NCBI GenBank assembly: GCA_013397435.1
Contig: VZRG01000760.1
Location: 248,001 to 312,000 of the forward strand
Origin: Erythrocercus mccallii
Taxonomy: Eukaryota; Chordata; Aves; Passeriformes; Dicruridae
Direction of reading: 5' to 3'
DNA: 64,000 nt
Program-made: the position numbers and the translations under genes
In this document: positions 11,375 to 25,680 of the stretch, one piece after another
Position numbering within the stretch: position 1 is the first letter of the stretch
How the letters are laid out: every line of letters begins with the position of its first letter
Notes under the pieces: generated by a model
Seen by the model: only the letters and a program-made list of their open reading frames with translations
The model's database searches: none
What the model was told of the DNA's origin: nothing

Positions 11375-14300
11375 CTACGTGGACAGTGTGAAAGGCCTTT
11401 TTAGTAACCACAAATGAGACAGCAGAGACAGTGATGCATCAAGCATTTAAAGTAAGTATTTACACAAGCCATTTGTCCAGCAGAGTGCCACAAGCCTCTT
11501 GGCAAAGAACGTAAAACCAGTCAAGTCTAAATTCTGTATGGACAGCTTAAGCAGTGGAAGCAGAGCAAATAATTTCTAATTTTTTTCCTGGAATGTCTTC
11601 CAGTACATAAGGTTTTAAATTACCAGAAGGTCGATTGGCAAATGTTCACATCCCTTTTTTTTGTTTGTTTTTACTGATACTACCTTCTCTTTTCCATTGT
11701 CCTCTGCCCACACTGGCATGCTTTACTGCTGTATTCTGTAAATGACCATCACTGTTCCTTTTGTTATTTTGTAGAGCCACTTACTCTATTCTTAAGACTG
11801 TTTCGGGAACAGCTTTGTGGAATAGAGACCAGCAATCTCCGTCAGTTTCAACTGACAGTTTTGGAATAGAGGTAGCAAGCATATGGACATTTTATTGAAG
11901 GACCATGTACAACTGCATTAGGTCTTACTTATTATCAACTATAAAAACCTTGTCCCATCAATCTGATGACACAGTTCACCTTAAGGTCAGTTCCCTACTG
12001 CCTCAGTTATTGTGCAACTAAGCAGCACACACAATCTCTCTTCTGCTCTGCACAGACCCCTACTATACCTTGTAGGGCCAAACTGCTCATCTCCAGAAGA
12101 AAGTCACAATTTCAGCCCTGTATCACAGTCTTTCAAAGATACCTGGTTCTTCCTCCCTTTTATCCCAATCACCCTGGGATGAGTCTGTTTCAGTATCAAC
12201 ATATTTAATATGCGAGTTCATTTTTCATTTTGTCTTCACAAAAGAAAACAAGGACTTACCCAATTCTACTAACTGCAAATCAGAGTGGTAACAGTTGCTC
12301 TTTTGACAGTACCTACTCTTCTAAACCATACCTCTTTCCCACATGTCCCATTTTCTCTAGCAGTACAATGAATGGCATCACACCGCATTCATTGGGGAAG
12401 TTACTAGTGACAATGAGATAAAGAGAGAATATCAATCCTATTTTCTTTGCAAGAGAAATCAGTTCTCAACATTCAACTAATCCAATATAATCAAGCAACA
12501 GCTTATGTATTCTATAGAGCTTCTCACTATAATATTTGACACTTTTCAATGAATTTTTCTATTAAAAGAAGGTAACTTTAAAGTCACACCTTAGTAAATA
12601 ATCCATGCCCCTACAGTATCTTTTTCTTTCAGTCACATGATACCAGCTGAAGCTTGCTACCGAGGGAGCAATCTCATATACCAACAGTTTTGCAAGTCAC
12701 AGTGGAAAATTACCTCATCTTAATCACCATCTCCCATTACACACTCCTCATTCCTTGGGCATTCAACTCAAATCTGCTTCCAGTTCATTTATTGCAAAAT
12801 GAAGTTCAATCACCCTAAGGTCTGCTGACTGTTTGGCTTCCATCCCTTTAGATGTCACCATCATCTCGGTTTTCAGTGAGGCTAAAAGCTAAGTCTAGAT
12901 CTGACGCAGATACAAGAGTGTAACTATTCTTCCCCCATTCTCACTACCGGGCTGCTTTACCATCACCCAAGGTGCACTTCCTCCCAGCCATGGCAGTTCA
13001 GCTGGACAGGTACACTGCTCACTTTGCACTTGTCTGTTTGTATTCCAAGATGCAGCTCTTTTTCCACTGATTGGTCTCTTGCTCTCTCTATGGTCTGTGC
13101 TTAAACAAGCTCTAGAGTTTAAATTCCTTACTTCTCTATTTTAATAAAATTCACAAACTAGCTGTCTTTTAATTTTAAATTTCCCTTTTTAGAATCCAGA
13201 AGCTGTTACAGGGCAATTCATATATGTATATCTATTCAAAGTACAGTGACAAATGGTAATTCTATTCAAAATGCATACACTTTACACACAATCAACTAGA
13301 GTACAACACTGTCAGCTGTTTAATTAGCAATTTAAATTTTTTTAAAAGTCTACCATCACTTCCACTCCAATAACTGGGTTTTGCCTCCTGCTCATCACCT
13401 CTAAGACAAAAAAACTGGATATTCCTAACTCTTTCTAAAAATACTCAATAGCCTCCTATCACATCCTTCCCCCTCCCTCCCCCACCAGCAAATGTCCAAA
13501 TAGGCTAGGGATAAAACACTACCAATTCTACAGTAATGTTATTAATAATTAACAATTAACAGTAACCCCATCCATTCCCTCTTCTGTCAGAGATCTCCTT
13601 CACAAATGCTTAGTTTTAAGTAATTGCAATTCTACTTAGAAAAACCCACCATCCTAAGTATCCTGCTGTTTACCACTTTTATTTCCATCTTTTCCAGATT
13701 GTGTATGCTCTTCAGACACTAGTATTTAAGTCACAATTGTTATTTCAGTATATCTGCTCCTTAGAAAGCTTTTGCAATACATAAACTGCTACAGTATTTT
13801 CACTTGTGCATAGAGGGATCCTAGCATTAGAGCAGGGGTTTCAGCTCATACAGCCCAAACAATCCTTATTCCATGCTTTGTTTAGGTAAACTTTTTACAG
13901 GCTATGCTATTTTTTCAGGTGTTCCCTAATCAGCATTCTTTTTTTTTTCAACCTATAGACAGAACCAAAATATCAAAGTGAACAGTTTGAGACCTTTTCA
14001 ATCTCTGTAGTTATGAATAGTTTTCTTATATACAGATGAAGAGAAAAACAAATGTAATGCAGTACAGGGAGGTCACAATTGATAACTAATATCTGTCAGC
14101 CCAGAAACAGTTTCAGATGCTTGTTAGTTGTTTCATGGGTACTCTCAGTAGCATGGTGTAAAAACCAGTTTCAAGTATAACATTTAAGAGATACTAACAT
14201 TGCCAGGCTATTAGTCATGCACATTAATTTTATTGGTCTTTAGTGTATAGGAGTAACTGTGTGCTGCTGCTGATGCACTCAATGACTGACAACGTGCCAG

Positions 14301-17300
14301 GCCTGTGCTGTTTGACCTGACCCTCCTTACTACCAGAGTTACACTTTCTTACCAAGAAACAAGAGCTACTTCTGAGATGTACCTGATCAGAATACAGTAT
14401 TTTCATGTAAAAATTTGACTTTGATCAAAACTCGTAAATGGGATCAAGTGGAGTCTGAACAACAGTTTGCATCTGTGTTTTCCTGAAATGCAAGATACAG
14501 GAAAAGTTACATAATTATCAAGCATACATCCCAGTATGGCTTTTTACACATTTCTTTGACATATATCATTGGGTTTTGACATCTTGCTCCTCTGTGTATC
14601 AAGAAACACCAGTCACGGAAGTTTCACCACCGAAGTTGTGTAACTTATTTGGATATTAGCTTATTATCTCTTAATGTCAAAAATGCAGGGCAAAGTTAAA
14701 CAAGATAATAAGCAGAATGGAGCTTTTAAAATACTGAATTACCTGGATGAAAATTCTTAACTTCTTTTAGAAATCAGTTTAGGAATATTAAAACAACAGA
14801 CTCCCAAAACAGTCAAAAATTACTAACGTGTTTCCAAGTTCTAGTATTTCTCTACAAAAGTCTCATTAAATTAAGCAGCCAGAGGGGAGAAATGGGATTC
14901 TTACTCCTGAAACCCACAGGAGCATTGACAATCTTCCTGGACATCTACTACCAGCTGTTACAGTAGAGCAAAATTAAAAGGTTAAATGAGTTATTTCATA
15001 GGTTTTTAGTATTCCCCTGAATATAAAGAAATTAAATTCTTAAAATGTTTAAGCAATTGATCTATTAAACACACAGATTTTTTTCTGTCAAGCCTTCAAG
15101 ACAGTTATATCAAGAAGAAAGATTGGATTAGACGGGGCTACACAGTGTATTCTCAGGGTGAGAGAGGAACACTTCCAGCCCAAACAAACCCTGTTCAAGA
15201 AGACTGAATTCTCCCAGACTTTGCCTCTCCCAAATCCCATGGTCTAGGGGCCTATCATCTTTTTCCAAATATTGTTCGACAGAGAAGGCAATGACTATGT
15301 TCCAAAGGGAGTTGCACACGGCTTCTCAGTCCAGAAAGGTAGGAGATGATGGTGCAGTGCTGGAACAGCATTTCTCAAATGTAGAAACATAATATAGTGC
15401 ATATTTATATGGTTTATTCATGAAGTTTCCCTACGCTGCTGAGTAGCAGAAGACTATTTCATGAATCAGAACAAGGAAATTACCCCTCACTCCAATACAC
15501 TTATTCAAATATGCTGGAACAGCACACAAAGCTTCCCCTAATGCAGCAGTGACCTCATGCTTAAACAGTGACAGGCACACTGAATTTTCTCAGGTATTAA
15601 TAACCTGAAACCAAACAAAATGCATCTGAGAGCTTCAGCTGAGCTTTCTTCCCCTCCAGGATGTCAAGAGCACCCACACCTACCAGGAAAAAAACAGCAG
15701 CATGTGTACATTAAGATCCTTGAAACAGTGTTCATAGTAACTCCTTGATCTCTAAAACAGAGCCAAGAGAGCTCAAGAGCAGAGATCCTTTCTCAGGGCC
15801 TGTTCCAAACAACATCTCCAAATGTAAGAGACCAATAAGACAAGGATGGACAGTGGCTACTGTAAGTATAAAACTAAACCTGTGATACTAGTTTGGCTCT
15901 TCAGTGTGAGCAACACTAAAAAACCTGGTTGAGAAAAACTAAACCAAAAAAACAAACCCCAATACCAAAACAACCAAACAAGACTGCAATTTCAGAGGCA
16001 AATAATGGCTCTATAAAGTCATTGAAGAGGCAGTATTTCCCTCCAGGGAAATATATTTGATCTAACAAGAGTAATTAAAGAAAAAAAAAACACAACCCCA
16101 CACTTGGGAACCCAAATCAAATTTGTTATTCACATCTGAGTAGCCTGAGATTGTATGAACCAGTCTTCACCCAAACAGATCTGATTCGCTATGTGGCGGT
16201 TGAATAAGGCAAAGTTAGCTGTACTCAAATCCAAACAGATGGCACTGGTCAAGCTCTGCATCACCTACAATTAGATTCTGCTCTGAAAAAACAACATAAT
16301 AAGTAAAGCCTGACACTGACACGAAATTTGTTTACCACAGGCAGTAGAGTTTTGATAGCTGAAACTAACGACAGCACCAATTTTAGCCAGATAATCCCCA
16401 ATCTCCTCTATTTGTACCACACACCTATGCATACTACTGCAGCACATCATCCATTTGTCCAGACAGTGTAGAATAAGGTGGCAGCACTCAGCTAATTCCT
16501 GCTCTGCAATTCAAGGACTAGATCTAGTTTTGTCCCTTGTGACTAGACCTGTAATAGTGTGAATTCATAAAGGAGAGCAAACACCTTCCTCATGCATTAC
16601 TAGCACACTGCACAAAGGACATGTGATTAGTACTGCAAATAAATATTCTACTATGCATCAAGACACTTCACTGTGTTCTACACGGAATAGTATCTTCGTG
16701 TTGGAAAGAAACATCACATTAACTGATATAAGGAATGCAAGGTCTTTCATCTGACCAAAGTGCAGATTAAAACCAAAGGGAGGACTGCAGAAAAGTAACT
16801 ACCACGAAAATCATCCTATGTCACATAACTGAAGTTTTGTTAAAATTAATTCCAACTGCTGCAACCCTCGAAACCTCAAAATCAGAACTTCTGTTATGAG
16901 TATTTATCATCAATATCTTTAAGTTGCAAAACAGAGAGACTGTTGAGCCTACTAAATCATGCCTGATGCTGCATAATAGTAGAACATTTTGTCACAAGTC
17001 TAGAAAGGGCAGAACATCTCCACTGTAACACTACATGCTTTCTTAAACAGCAGTGACAGAAGTGGAAGCATTAAAAAAATAAATAATCCCTTTCAATTTA
17101 CAAGAGCCTCCAGTGAACAAAGGTGAATGCCCCCTTTTTGCTGGAGTGACAACTTTCAAATGCATCCCTCGGTAATTACTGAGCAGTGCTTTCAATTTCA
17201 ATCCAAACTTAGAACTTGAATGCTATGAATATAGCAAAGAAGAACAAAATTCGCTGGCTGGATTCCCTTATTTCCACAGATCAACAGAATTTCACTGGGC

Positions 17301-17627
17301 AGAGAAGCTGCAGCTCTTCCTGATTTGCATCTAGCTTCCACATGGAAAATCTCAGTCTGGAATTTATTAACACAGCAAAGCCCCTCTTTATACCATAAGG
17401 CTCATAAACATAAGTGTGACTGTGAAGTACTAATCTAACATACGTGTCTAACAAACGTGGTTACTTAATGACAGCCTTTCTAGCAAGGCAATTGTTTTCA
17501 AAACAAGGAAAAAGGTCAACTCCTCTCACTCCATCACCATGCAAAGTGCAGTGGCAGATCCCCTGCACCGTGCAAAGAGACAGGAGATGAATGAACTTCA
17601 CACGCACACGACAGGAGCAGTCAGTAC

Positions 17628-17663
17628 CTTCTGGTGTGAGATCCAGCTCAGAAGCAGAGGCAT
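17628..17663 (-). other. Candidate alternative first coding exon (weak)
   Basis: On the minus strand an ATG at 17663 opens MPLLLSWISHQK and ends AAG at 17628, directly followed by a gtactg donor-like sequence. The frame ends in phase 0, exactly what exon 2 (GTT CCT) needs, and an in-frame TGA lies six codons upstream of the ATG. G at -3 gives a fair initiation context. About ten CpGs cluster between 17.56 and 17.91 kb, more than in the surrounding DNA. Mini-frames like this occur by chance in 50 kb of sequence, so this is a proposal only. A product would lack most of PTB domain 1. Confidence 0.2.
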
Positions 17664-19005
17664 GTCCAAGTAGAACTGTCAGCGAACCTTAGTGTCACGA
17701 ACACCAGGACTCAGGAAAAGATTCCTGGGATAAGTGAGTGCAGAAAGGATACCCCTCTCACAAAGGACTGGCAGTGCTGTCACGGCATTTCCTCAGGCTC
17801 GTTTCATGATATCACAACAGAGCCAGAGATCCGTGCAGCAGCCGTTATTCTTCAAAAGTCAAGTATTTCCTGACTTGGGGCTGGAAGCATCCACACTGCC
17901 TCGGATTTGAATAATGCATCCCACTCATAATCAAGCTATGTACACTTAAAAGCAAACAAAAGAGAAACAGGATACTGTTCAGAAATCAACCTTGCGCTTT
18001 GCTAATTACTGGGAGTTTGATATCTATCAATAAGAACGCAATGCAACGTGAGAAAAAATTAGGAGCAATTGGAATGACTCTCCTTTCAGTCAGTGTTAAC
18101 TTGCATATCCACGAGATAGGAGAACCCAGCCACAGCAGTGAAACATGAATACAGAGACAAAATAGCTGCATATCGTATCCTGCTTTGTACCAAGCATTTG
18201 ACAGGAGGAGGCAAAGTTCTTATCTTAAAAAAACCACAACCAAATGCCAGCCAAAGTGCAGATATCCGTAACTATTCTCAACTAGAAAGAAGGGTGGGAG
18301 AGGGAAAAATTGTTTTCCTTGAAACTGCTATAAATGTTTTTATTGCCATCCAGTAAGTCCAGCACTGATCATTCAGATCTATACTGTACTTGTAAAACTG
18401 CTGCATTCTGCTGCTTTCCACTCTGGTGACAGCGCTCCACTTAATTTTCACCATTAAAAATGCATCTTTCTGGTAAAGAGATAAAAGACCAGGTCGGTGT
18501 GATTCAACCTATGCAGTCACACAAGCAATTTGCTGACTTTGGTTATGCTAAAGGTATTTAGAAACCAGAACAGAAGAATCTGCCTCCATCAGATGACTTA
18601 CTGCTGAAGGAATACTGACTATCTTCTTTTTTACAGTAAGAAGGAGGATTTGCAGCCAAGAGACATGCTATCACAAAGAGAAGGGAGTAACAGCCAAATT
18701 ACCAAGCATTTCTACAACTCATTTGCACTTACTGTACAGTCTAAAAATAACAGTTTAGAAAACTCCAGGTCAGGTTCTCAGCAGGCAGTAATAAGCATCT
18801 GCCATCAACTCCATTCTGCCGCATGTCTGGGCTAACACAACACAAGCCCAGTAGCAGAAAGCTGGAGCACAGGGGCTGGCAAAGAAAGTTTCAGTGAAAG
18901 CAGTTTTTGGAGCTTCATGCTAACTGGCATCTCTGGCAGCTACTGCTTTCACATTTCTTCTCTACAGGTACATGAATTTAACCAAAGCTTAAAGCATCAG
19001 AAAAC

Positions 19006-19051
19006 ACATTAAAGGATTGCATAGAGGAACATTAAAAGATTGCATAGAATC
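19006..19051. repeat. Two-copy 23-bp tandem duplication
   Basis: Copy 1 at 19006-19028 begins acattaaaggattgcatag, and copy 2 at 19029-19051 begins acattaaaagattgcatag. Nineteen of 23 positions agree. Confidence 0.8.
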
Positions 19052-22000
19052 AAGTTTTGCTTCCAGGAGACAGTCTTCCTCCTATTTGCCTGGCTATTTT
19101 TCCCAGGTGACTGGTCAAGACCCACCTAGGTTTGCTTCTGAAGACCTGCTACAGAGCAGTGCATGTATTTATTTTACTATGACATTCAGCCTCATGCCAC
19201 ATATTGGGGAGATCACATACTCCTGCTGAAGGCTAAGCTGAAGACTACTACTACACTACCCTAAAGAGAGATATTTTTTTTTTAGATAGGTAAGCTAAAA
19301 TAAAATAAAATTCAGTTTTCAAAATAATTCTTATCTAAGAGTAACCCAGGAATTACTTACACTGTGGAGTTTTGATCAACAAGCAGAAAAAAGCACCAAA
19401 GTTGCACAGCATACATTTAGCAAACCATCACAATATCTAATTTGTAGCTGGAAACTTGTGGACCACCTAACACATTCTGTGTGCTGCACACACACACAAG
19501 ATGCTTCAATGCCAAATATCCAAATTTAAGTAAGCGGTGTAATGATAGAAGGTGGATCAAGTCACTTAACAGGAAAGAATGCCTAAGAGTTACAAGACAG
19601 TTTAAATGCCTGAGTAGACAATAGGTGCTTTTCTTTATACTTCTATGCAAGCACTACAGCGATGTATCAAAGAACTTCAGCAATGACAGCGACAGCACAG
19701 CACAAGAGGAGCAGTGCTTAAGCAAGGAAGGTTCTTACACTCAGTACTTTGCTCCTATGTTTAGGCGAGTCAGGCTTGATGTTTTTCCATCTTTCAGATA
19801 CAGCTCACATTCACTCAGCCTGAGTACTCTGCAAACCACAGAAGTGTCAGTACAGAGGTCCCACGACAATCCTTATACTCTTGAATATATAGATTAGTAA
19901 AACAATTCATCTACCAGTTTTATACTTTGAGCATATGCAAGTTTGTTTCCAAGTTAGGGACAGAGTTCCCAGTGAAAGACTTAGCAAAGTACAGCTTGCT
20001 TGGAACAGCAGTTCTTCTTAAACTTCTTTAACCTAAGTTATTACAAACTGTAAAAGCACAAATTCAGATATTAGCTAGGAATTTTCTCCTGCAAACTGCA
20101 TTTTAGCTTAACTTTGCAGTTCTAGTAAGACGTTTATTAAATATGTTGTTTTTAAAACTCCATCATGTTTAACACATACCCTATTTTTAAAAGGGCTTGC
20201 CTGAGAAGATAAGGCTGTCACGTGGACAGTTCCAAACAATTGATGCATTCTCTGCATTCATTTCCTTTTGGGAGGGTGGGGGGGGAAAGTTGGAGAGCTC
20301 ATTGAAGTATTTTGCCCATTTATGGTCATTACTTCTCCAATACAGATCATGAACTTCATTTTAGCAGATTTATAGTAGCAATACTGAAATAAATGCTCCA
20401 TGCACCATGTTTAAGAAGGTGGCAATTTTTAAATTCTGGTTTCAGATAGAAGTTCTCAAGATTTTAAATTTAAAATATTAACTAACATGTTGATTCACTA
20501 TGAAATGAACACACTTTGGTCTGTTTTTCCTTAGTCAAGAAATCAAGATTTCAAGACTCCTACAGGGCAGATCATGAAGATTCCTAAAGTGAGTCTCAAC
20601 CCAGATTTAGTTAAAATCTACCATGATACCCATGGATGACACCACTTTTGCTACAATAATCACCTTCTTCTATTATCACTGAAGAAGAAGATGGTAAGTG
20701 GTTTAATTCAGTGCTGACTCTGTGAGATGGGAAAAGTTAAGATTCTATTCAGTCTATTCAGTAGATGTGGGTATACTTGGTCCAAAAAAGTCAGGCACTA
20801 CAATAACTTCTAGCTCCCTTAATGAGGCTAGAATTCCTCAGTGACTTGAAATCAAGGAGTTAGTTCTTTTCCTATTTGAAGTTTTCTCACAAACTCTCAA
20901 CTCCAGTGGGAGCTTTCAGACTACAAACTTTCCTTAAAAAAATCTCTGCTTACAGAAAGTTGGACACCAAAAGCAATGTCAAGCAGCAGGTGATACTGTG
21001 GCAGAGATAAAAAGCGTTACTACTGGGTTCAAGGCTCTTGGTGTCACAAGAACATTTACTAAGAAACTGTGAAAGACAAATGCACATGATTCATCAGACA
21101 ATGTGGACAGAGTATAAAGAAAATAGATTGAAACCTAGTAGTATTTCAACAGCTTTGCCACACCTGCAAAGTAATGTTCAATAGTTTTCTAGTACTTTGG
21201 AAATACACACCTGTACATGTTCTAGCTTGTCTGCTAATCTCACAGTTCACAAGAGCAACTGCATTGTCTTGTCACAGTATCAAATGCCTGAGCAACCAGT
21301 AGTACAATTAACTCTTCCTAGATAACAACCAGAAAAGAACCCAAGCATAAACACAGCAAGGAAAGACTTCAAAGCCATACTCAACCAGATGCTGAATTAC
21401 GGACTGCTTTGAAATGAGCTGCTGGGAACTTCCACCTAACTAGACTTCCCTCAGCACTGAAGTCTTGAACCACCACTTCACCTAGGAGTCAGGGGAATAA
21501 TGAATACCACATGTGAAGGCAAAGTTAACACAGCACAAAACACTAAATACTACTCTCCCTGGGAGTCACATTGGTTTAATCTTGTCAATCACTAACTGTT
21601 TAAAATATTAAGATTTCATCAGCTGGTTATGGTAGCTGTAAAGAGAATGAAATCATTAGATAGTTATAGTGGTCAAATGTAAATCCATACAGACACAGCT
21701 GTATGAGCAAGTATTTCAAATTTAATAGCTGGAAGTAATTACATGCATCGTCCTTTTATGTTTTGACATAGAGAAATTCTATAAGAGCTACAGTCTTACT
21801 GTTACTACTACTACTAATAAAACAAGCAAAAAACCAAATGAAAACAAAAACAATTCATAAGACCCAGGGCAACAGAAAAGAAAATGCTTTCCCAGAAAGC
21901 TTTGATATAGAGGAGTCAATAATGTGAACAGAAAGTAAGGGCCTTTCAGAGAAACAGCTTTATAAGGGAAGAGTCTTGCATCAGTGGTGACATACATGAA

Positions 22001-22642
22001 GAGTAACCTAAAGGTGTGATAGAGACCCATGAGACCATTTACATATATTTCCAAAAAGTCTGTGAGAGCATTTTGTTTTGGTTATGAATATGGGTTCTAC
22101 AAAACTGGGGAAAAGGGAGCATAGAAGCACTTAATCACTGTGTAAGTAAGAAAGCACAACAGGTATATAGAGTCAAGATGGGTGGGAAGGAGCTGTTTCT
22201 GAGCTCATTGGGGAGGTTCTACTCATTATTTTAGGCAACATTTTCATATACATCAGGTAAAGTAATTTATGCACTGCTTTACTAATTGCTACTGGTAGAT
22301 GCTACTTATACTGCTAAACTTTATTTTCTGAATTTATTGTGCCCGGTACGTGCTAGGTATTTCTGCACCAGCAGCTGCACAGCACTGCCAGACACTATAA
22401 ACAGTAGGACTTTTGGAATTGGCTTGAGATCACATAGGTAAGAAGAATAGCTAGACTGCATTAAGTAGCTGCACTTAACTTTTTGACAACAATATTCACG
22501 GGAAGAGTAGCATTGGCTTAATGAAGTCCTAGCAACACAGTGACAAATTAACCCAGGATTTCTGGAATTTCAGTTCATTATTAATGCAGAGCAAAGCCCA
22601 CACTGCTTCACCTTCCCTAGCAGCATCTTCATTTAGTTCTAC

Positions 22643-23731
22643 TGGGTTTGCATGACAATGTTTTGGTAGCAAGGGGGACTGCAGAGTTGACTTCCGTGAG
22701 AAGCTCCCAGAGTTTCCCCAGTGTCCAACAAAGTCAGTGCCAGCCAGCTCCAGGACAGACCCACCACCCACCATGGCAGTGATGGTGGTAGTTCCCCTAG
22801 GATCACGTATTTGAGAAGAGGAAAAAAACCTGTACAATGACAGCTAGGACAGAATAATGAGAACACATGAGGGGAACAGCCCTGCAGATACCAAGGTCAG
22901 TAAAGAAAAGTGGGCAGGAGCTGATCCAGGGGCCAGCACTGAGATTCCTCTGCAGCTGGTGGTGCAGACCACGGTGACGCAGCTGTGCCCATGCAGCCCA
23001 TGGATATCCATTCTGGAGCAGAGATCCACCTGGCAACCCTTGGAGGACGCTACACTGGAGCAGTGGAAGATCAAAGGACACTGTGACTCTGTGGGAAGCC
23101 CATGCTGGAGCAGGCTCCTGGCAGGGACCTGTGGACCCATAGAGAGAGGAGCCAACAGTGGAGACAGTTTGCTGGCAGGACTCCAGCAGGGGACCCATGC
23201 TAGAACAGCCTGTTCCTGAAGGATTACACCCTGTGGGAGGGGCCCATGCCGGAGCAGTCTGTTCTTGAAGAACTGCACGCAGGGAAAAGACCTAGATTGG
23301 AGAAGTTGGTGGAGAACTGTCTCCTGTGAGAGGAGCCCCACACTGGAGCAGGAGAAGAGTGTGAGGAGTCCTGCTCCTGAGGAGGAAGGAGTGGCAGAGA
23401 CAATGTGTGATGAATCCCCATTCCCTGTCCCCCTGAGCTGCTGAGAGGGAAGAAGGTAGAGAAAATTAGAAGTAAAGTTCAAGAAGAAGGGAGGGGTGGG
23501 GGGAAGGTGTTTTCAAGACTTGGGTTTTTTTTCTCATTACCCGACTCTGATTTGACTGGTAATAAATTAAACTCAACCTGAATCTGCTTTGCTCATGACA
23601 GTAATTGGTGAGCGATCTCTCCCTGTCCTTACCTCCACCTACCAGCCTTTTGTTCTATTTTCTCACACCCGTCCAGCTGAGAATGAGCGAGAGGAAGGCT
23701 CTGGTGGGTGTCTAGCCAGGGCAGACCCCCA
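22643..23731 (+). mobile_element. Endogenous retrovirus LTR, apparently solo (about 1.1 kb)
   Basis: An isolated block is much richer in GC and CpG than its surroundings. It begins TGGGTTTGCATGACA and ends CAGACCCCCA. It matches an avian LTR pattern I recognise: a start containing gtttgcatg and ttttggtagc, a middle made of degenerate copies of a ctggagcag-containing unit, a polyadenylation signal at 23561, then a region like caggtaattggtgagcgatc and a Ser-rich looking tail ending near gccagggcagacc. A degenerate TATA-like stretch lies near 22806. No gag, pol or env flanks it, so it is most likely a solo LTR left by recombination. The 5-bp flanks tctac and ctata do not match well as a target-site duplication. 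The family name is not assigned. Long open frames here (22803-23482) are by-products of its composition. Confidence 0.75.
23561..23566 (+). promoter_or_regulatory. LTR polyadenylation signal AATAAA
   Basis: The canonical hexamer lies in the 3' third of the LTR at 22643-23731, where an LTR R region would carry it. It is antisense to TBC1D4. Confidence 0.6.
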
Positions 23732-25680
23732 CTATAGCCACCAGCACTATTAGCACATCTTAGCTGGATACCTGTGTAAGATATGTTCCTGGCTTGTAAA
23801 GGAGAAGGGCAGCATAGACCTAATCTCTAGGGCTTGATATAAGTATACTTAGATGTAACATGGCAAATCCCATCATGTGGCTCCTGTCTGGCCTGGAAAT
23901 AGAAACTCTTATTTCTGGTCTGATGAGCGAGGGATGAGAAGGGAAGAGTGATTTTGTCATTGACACAGTAGTGTTCTCATGACATTTAAGTAAGTTATTT
24001 GGAAGGATAATGCAAATCCCATTCACTTCAGCTTACTACAGGAGTTTCTTTGTAATTTCACCTAAGGTATTACTTGTCATACTCAGCTGCCATCAAAGCA
24101 AGACAGACCTCCAAATAACTTAAAGTTTCAGAAATAAGTATGTGAATTATTCTCTCATAGAAGTCAACAGTCCTCTCTGGACTGAGGAAATTAAAACTCA
24201 GTTTACCCACAACTTCGTCCTTCTACAGCTTATTTTTTTACTTCCACTAGCTCAGATTATGAAACATTTCTCTCTGCAACTGGAAGTTGGTTTGCTGATG
24301 AGAGTTAGCAGTGAACATACAAACTATTAACAGAAACCAGAAAAAAGGTCCCCTAAGCAGTGAACTTCATTCCTCCTGCTCATCAACTCTCTCTCCCCTG
24401 AGGCAGCTTAGTTGATCTGGGATTATCTATGTTAGGAATCTATTCTTGGTCATGTCTGAATGTCCTGTTCTCACTGAAGTCAAGGCTGAAACTTGTTTTG
24501 CAAAGACAGCGAGGAAACATCGTATCATGAAAGTTAAGCACATTTTTTTACTACCTCTTCTGTGATTCCCAGCATCCAAACTTGGAAGACAAGGTCTTTC
24601 TCTGATGGGATTCACAAGTATGCCTTCCAGTTTCACCTGTGACACCCACAAGTGCTTCCAAAACAATTCCATACATTTCTATATGGTAAATACTGGTAAA
24701 CTTCAAGGAGAACCAATAAAATCTCAACTTCAAGGGTAAACTCAAGTGTGATAGAAATACACAACACTAGTTAGATTTATTTATTCTCTTGGGAATTTTT
24801 AAACCACCTGGCATAGTCCCAAGTGCTGTAGTTTCTGTTTGTTTAAGAGCTCTCAGGGAGCTGAAGCTAGCATAGGACACAAATTGGATTGTTTCTGTGT
24901 TTTTGCTCTTGTAAAAACTTAACATCTTGCATAAATTAGCTAACTTCAAAACAGGTTTACCGGATTCATATCTTATTAAGAGCATTTTATCAGAACTTAT
25001 AAGAGTTCAGAAATTAATATGGACTTCAGCTAGAAGCAAAATCTGAAAAATACATAATCCATTCAAGAAGCCACTATGGAACTCATAGACCAAGATGTAG
25101 TTCACAGTGATTTACATGAACAGAAATAAAACTCAATATATTAACATCTCCATGCATCTATTTTCATAAACAGAAATCAAGTGCACCAGTGTGTAAATTT
25201 TTTTGTTTGGGTTTTGTTTATTTTTTTAAGTGGGGGAGACCTTTATGAGAGGATTATGAACCATTGGAACAAACAATGACAAAATTGTAAGTGAAAGTAA
25301 TAGGAAAATGTAAGAACAGGCATGTTTGCTCCCGACACTGGGTATGTACACAGTTTCAAAGTGCCAATTGAGAGCAGCTTTCTGCAGTGTTACAATCTGC
25401 CCAGCTGAGGTTGCTCCCCACATGCTCAAACCTACATCCCATAAAGAGATTTTAACATCCTATTTTCCCTCATGGGAACACAGGGAATAGCTACCTCAGA
25501 CTTGGATATTCAATTTAGTATCACACTAAAAGTACTTCACTTTTTCCACCCAAGCAGAGGAAGTATGAAAGGAACATTTTATGCCATTTATGCTTATCAC
25601 AATCCTTGTTCAATCTATTGGACTCCTTCAAAGATGCATCATATAAAAACAATTAAACAATTTGGAATTGCTACTAGCAT

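Larger units (their letters stand above)
11375..22642 (-). other. Intron 1, 3' segment
   Basis: This is the exon-2-proximal part of the long first intron. The sequence is AT-rich and mostly unique, with A/C-rich low-complexity patches (for example near 15940-15985 and 16080-16100). Two items inside are listed separately: the possible alternative first exon near 17.6 kb and a 23-bp tandem duplication at 19006. I found no convincing coding exon or transposon otherwise. Confidence 0.8.

Noticed and set aside
17928..18360. Small plus- and minus-strand frames near 18 kb as possible exons
   Set aside because: No match to TBC1D4 exon 1 content and no splice sites in the right phase.
22803..23482. 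Long minus-strand open frames (up to 212 codons) and a 120-codon plus-strand frame
   Set aside because: They lie wholly inside the GC-rich LTR at 22643-23731, on both strands at once, and resemble no protein.
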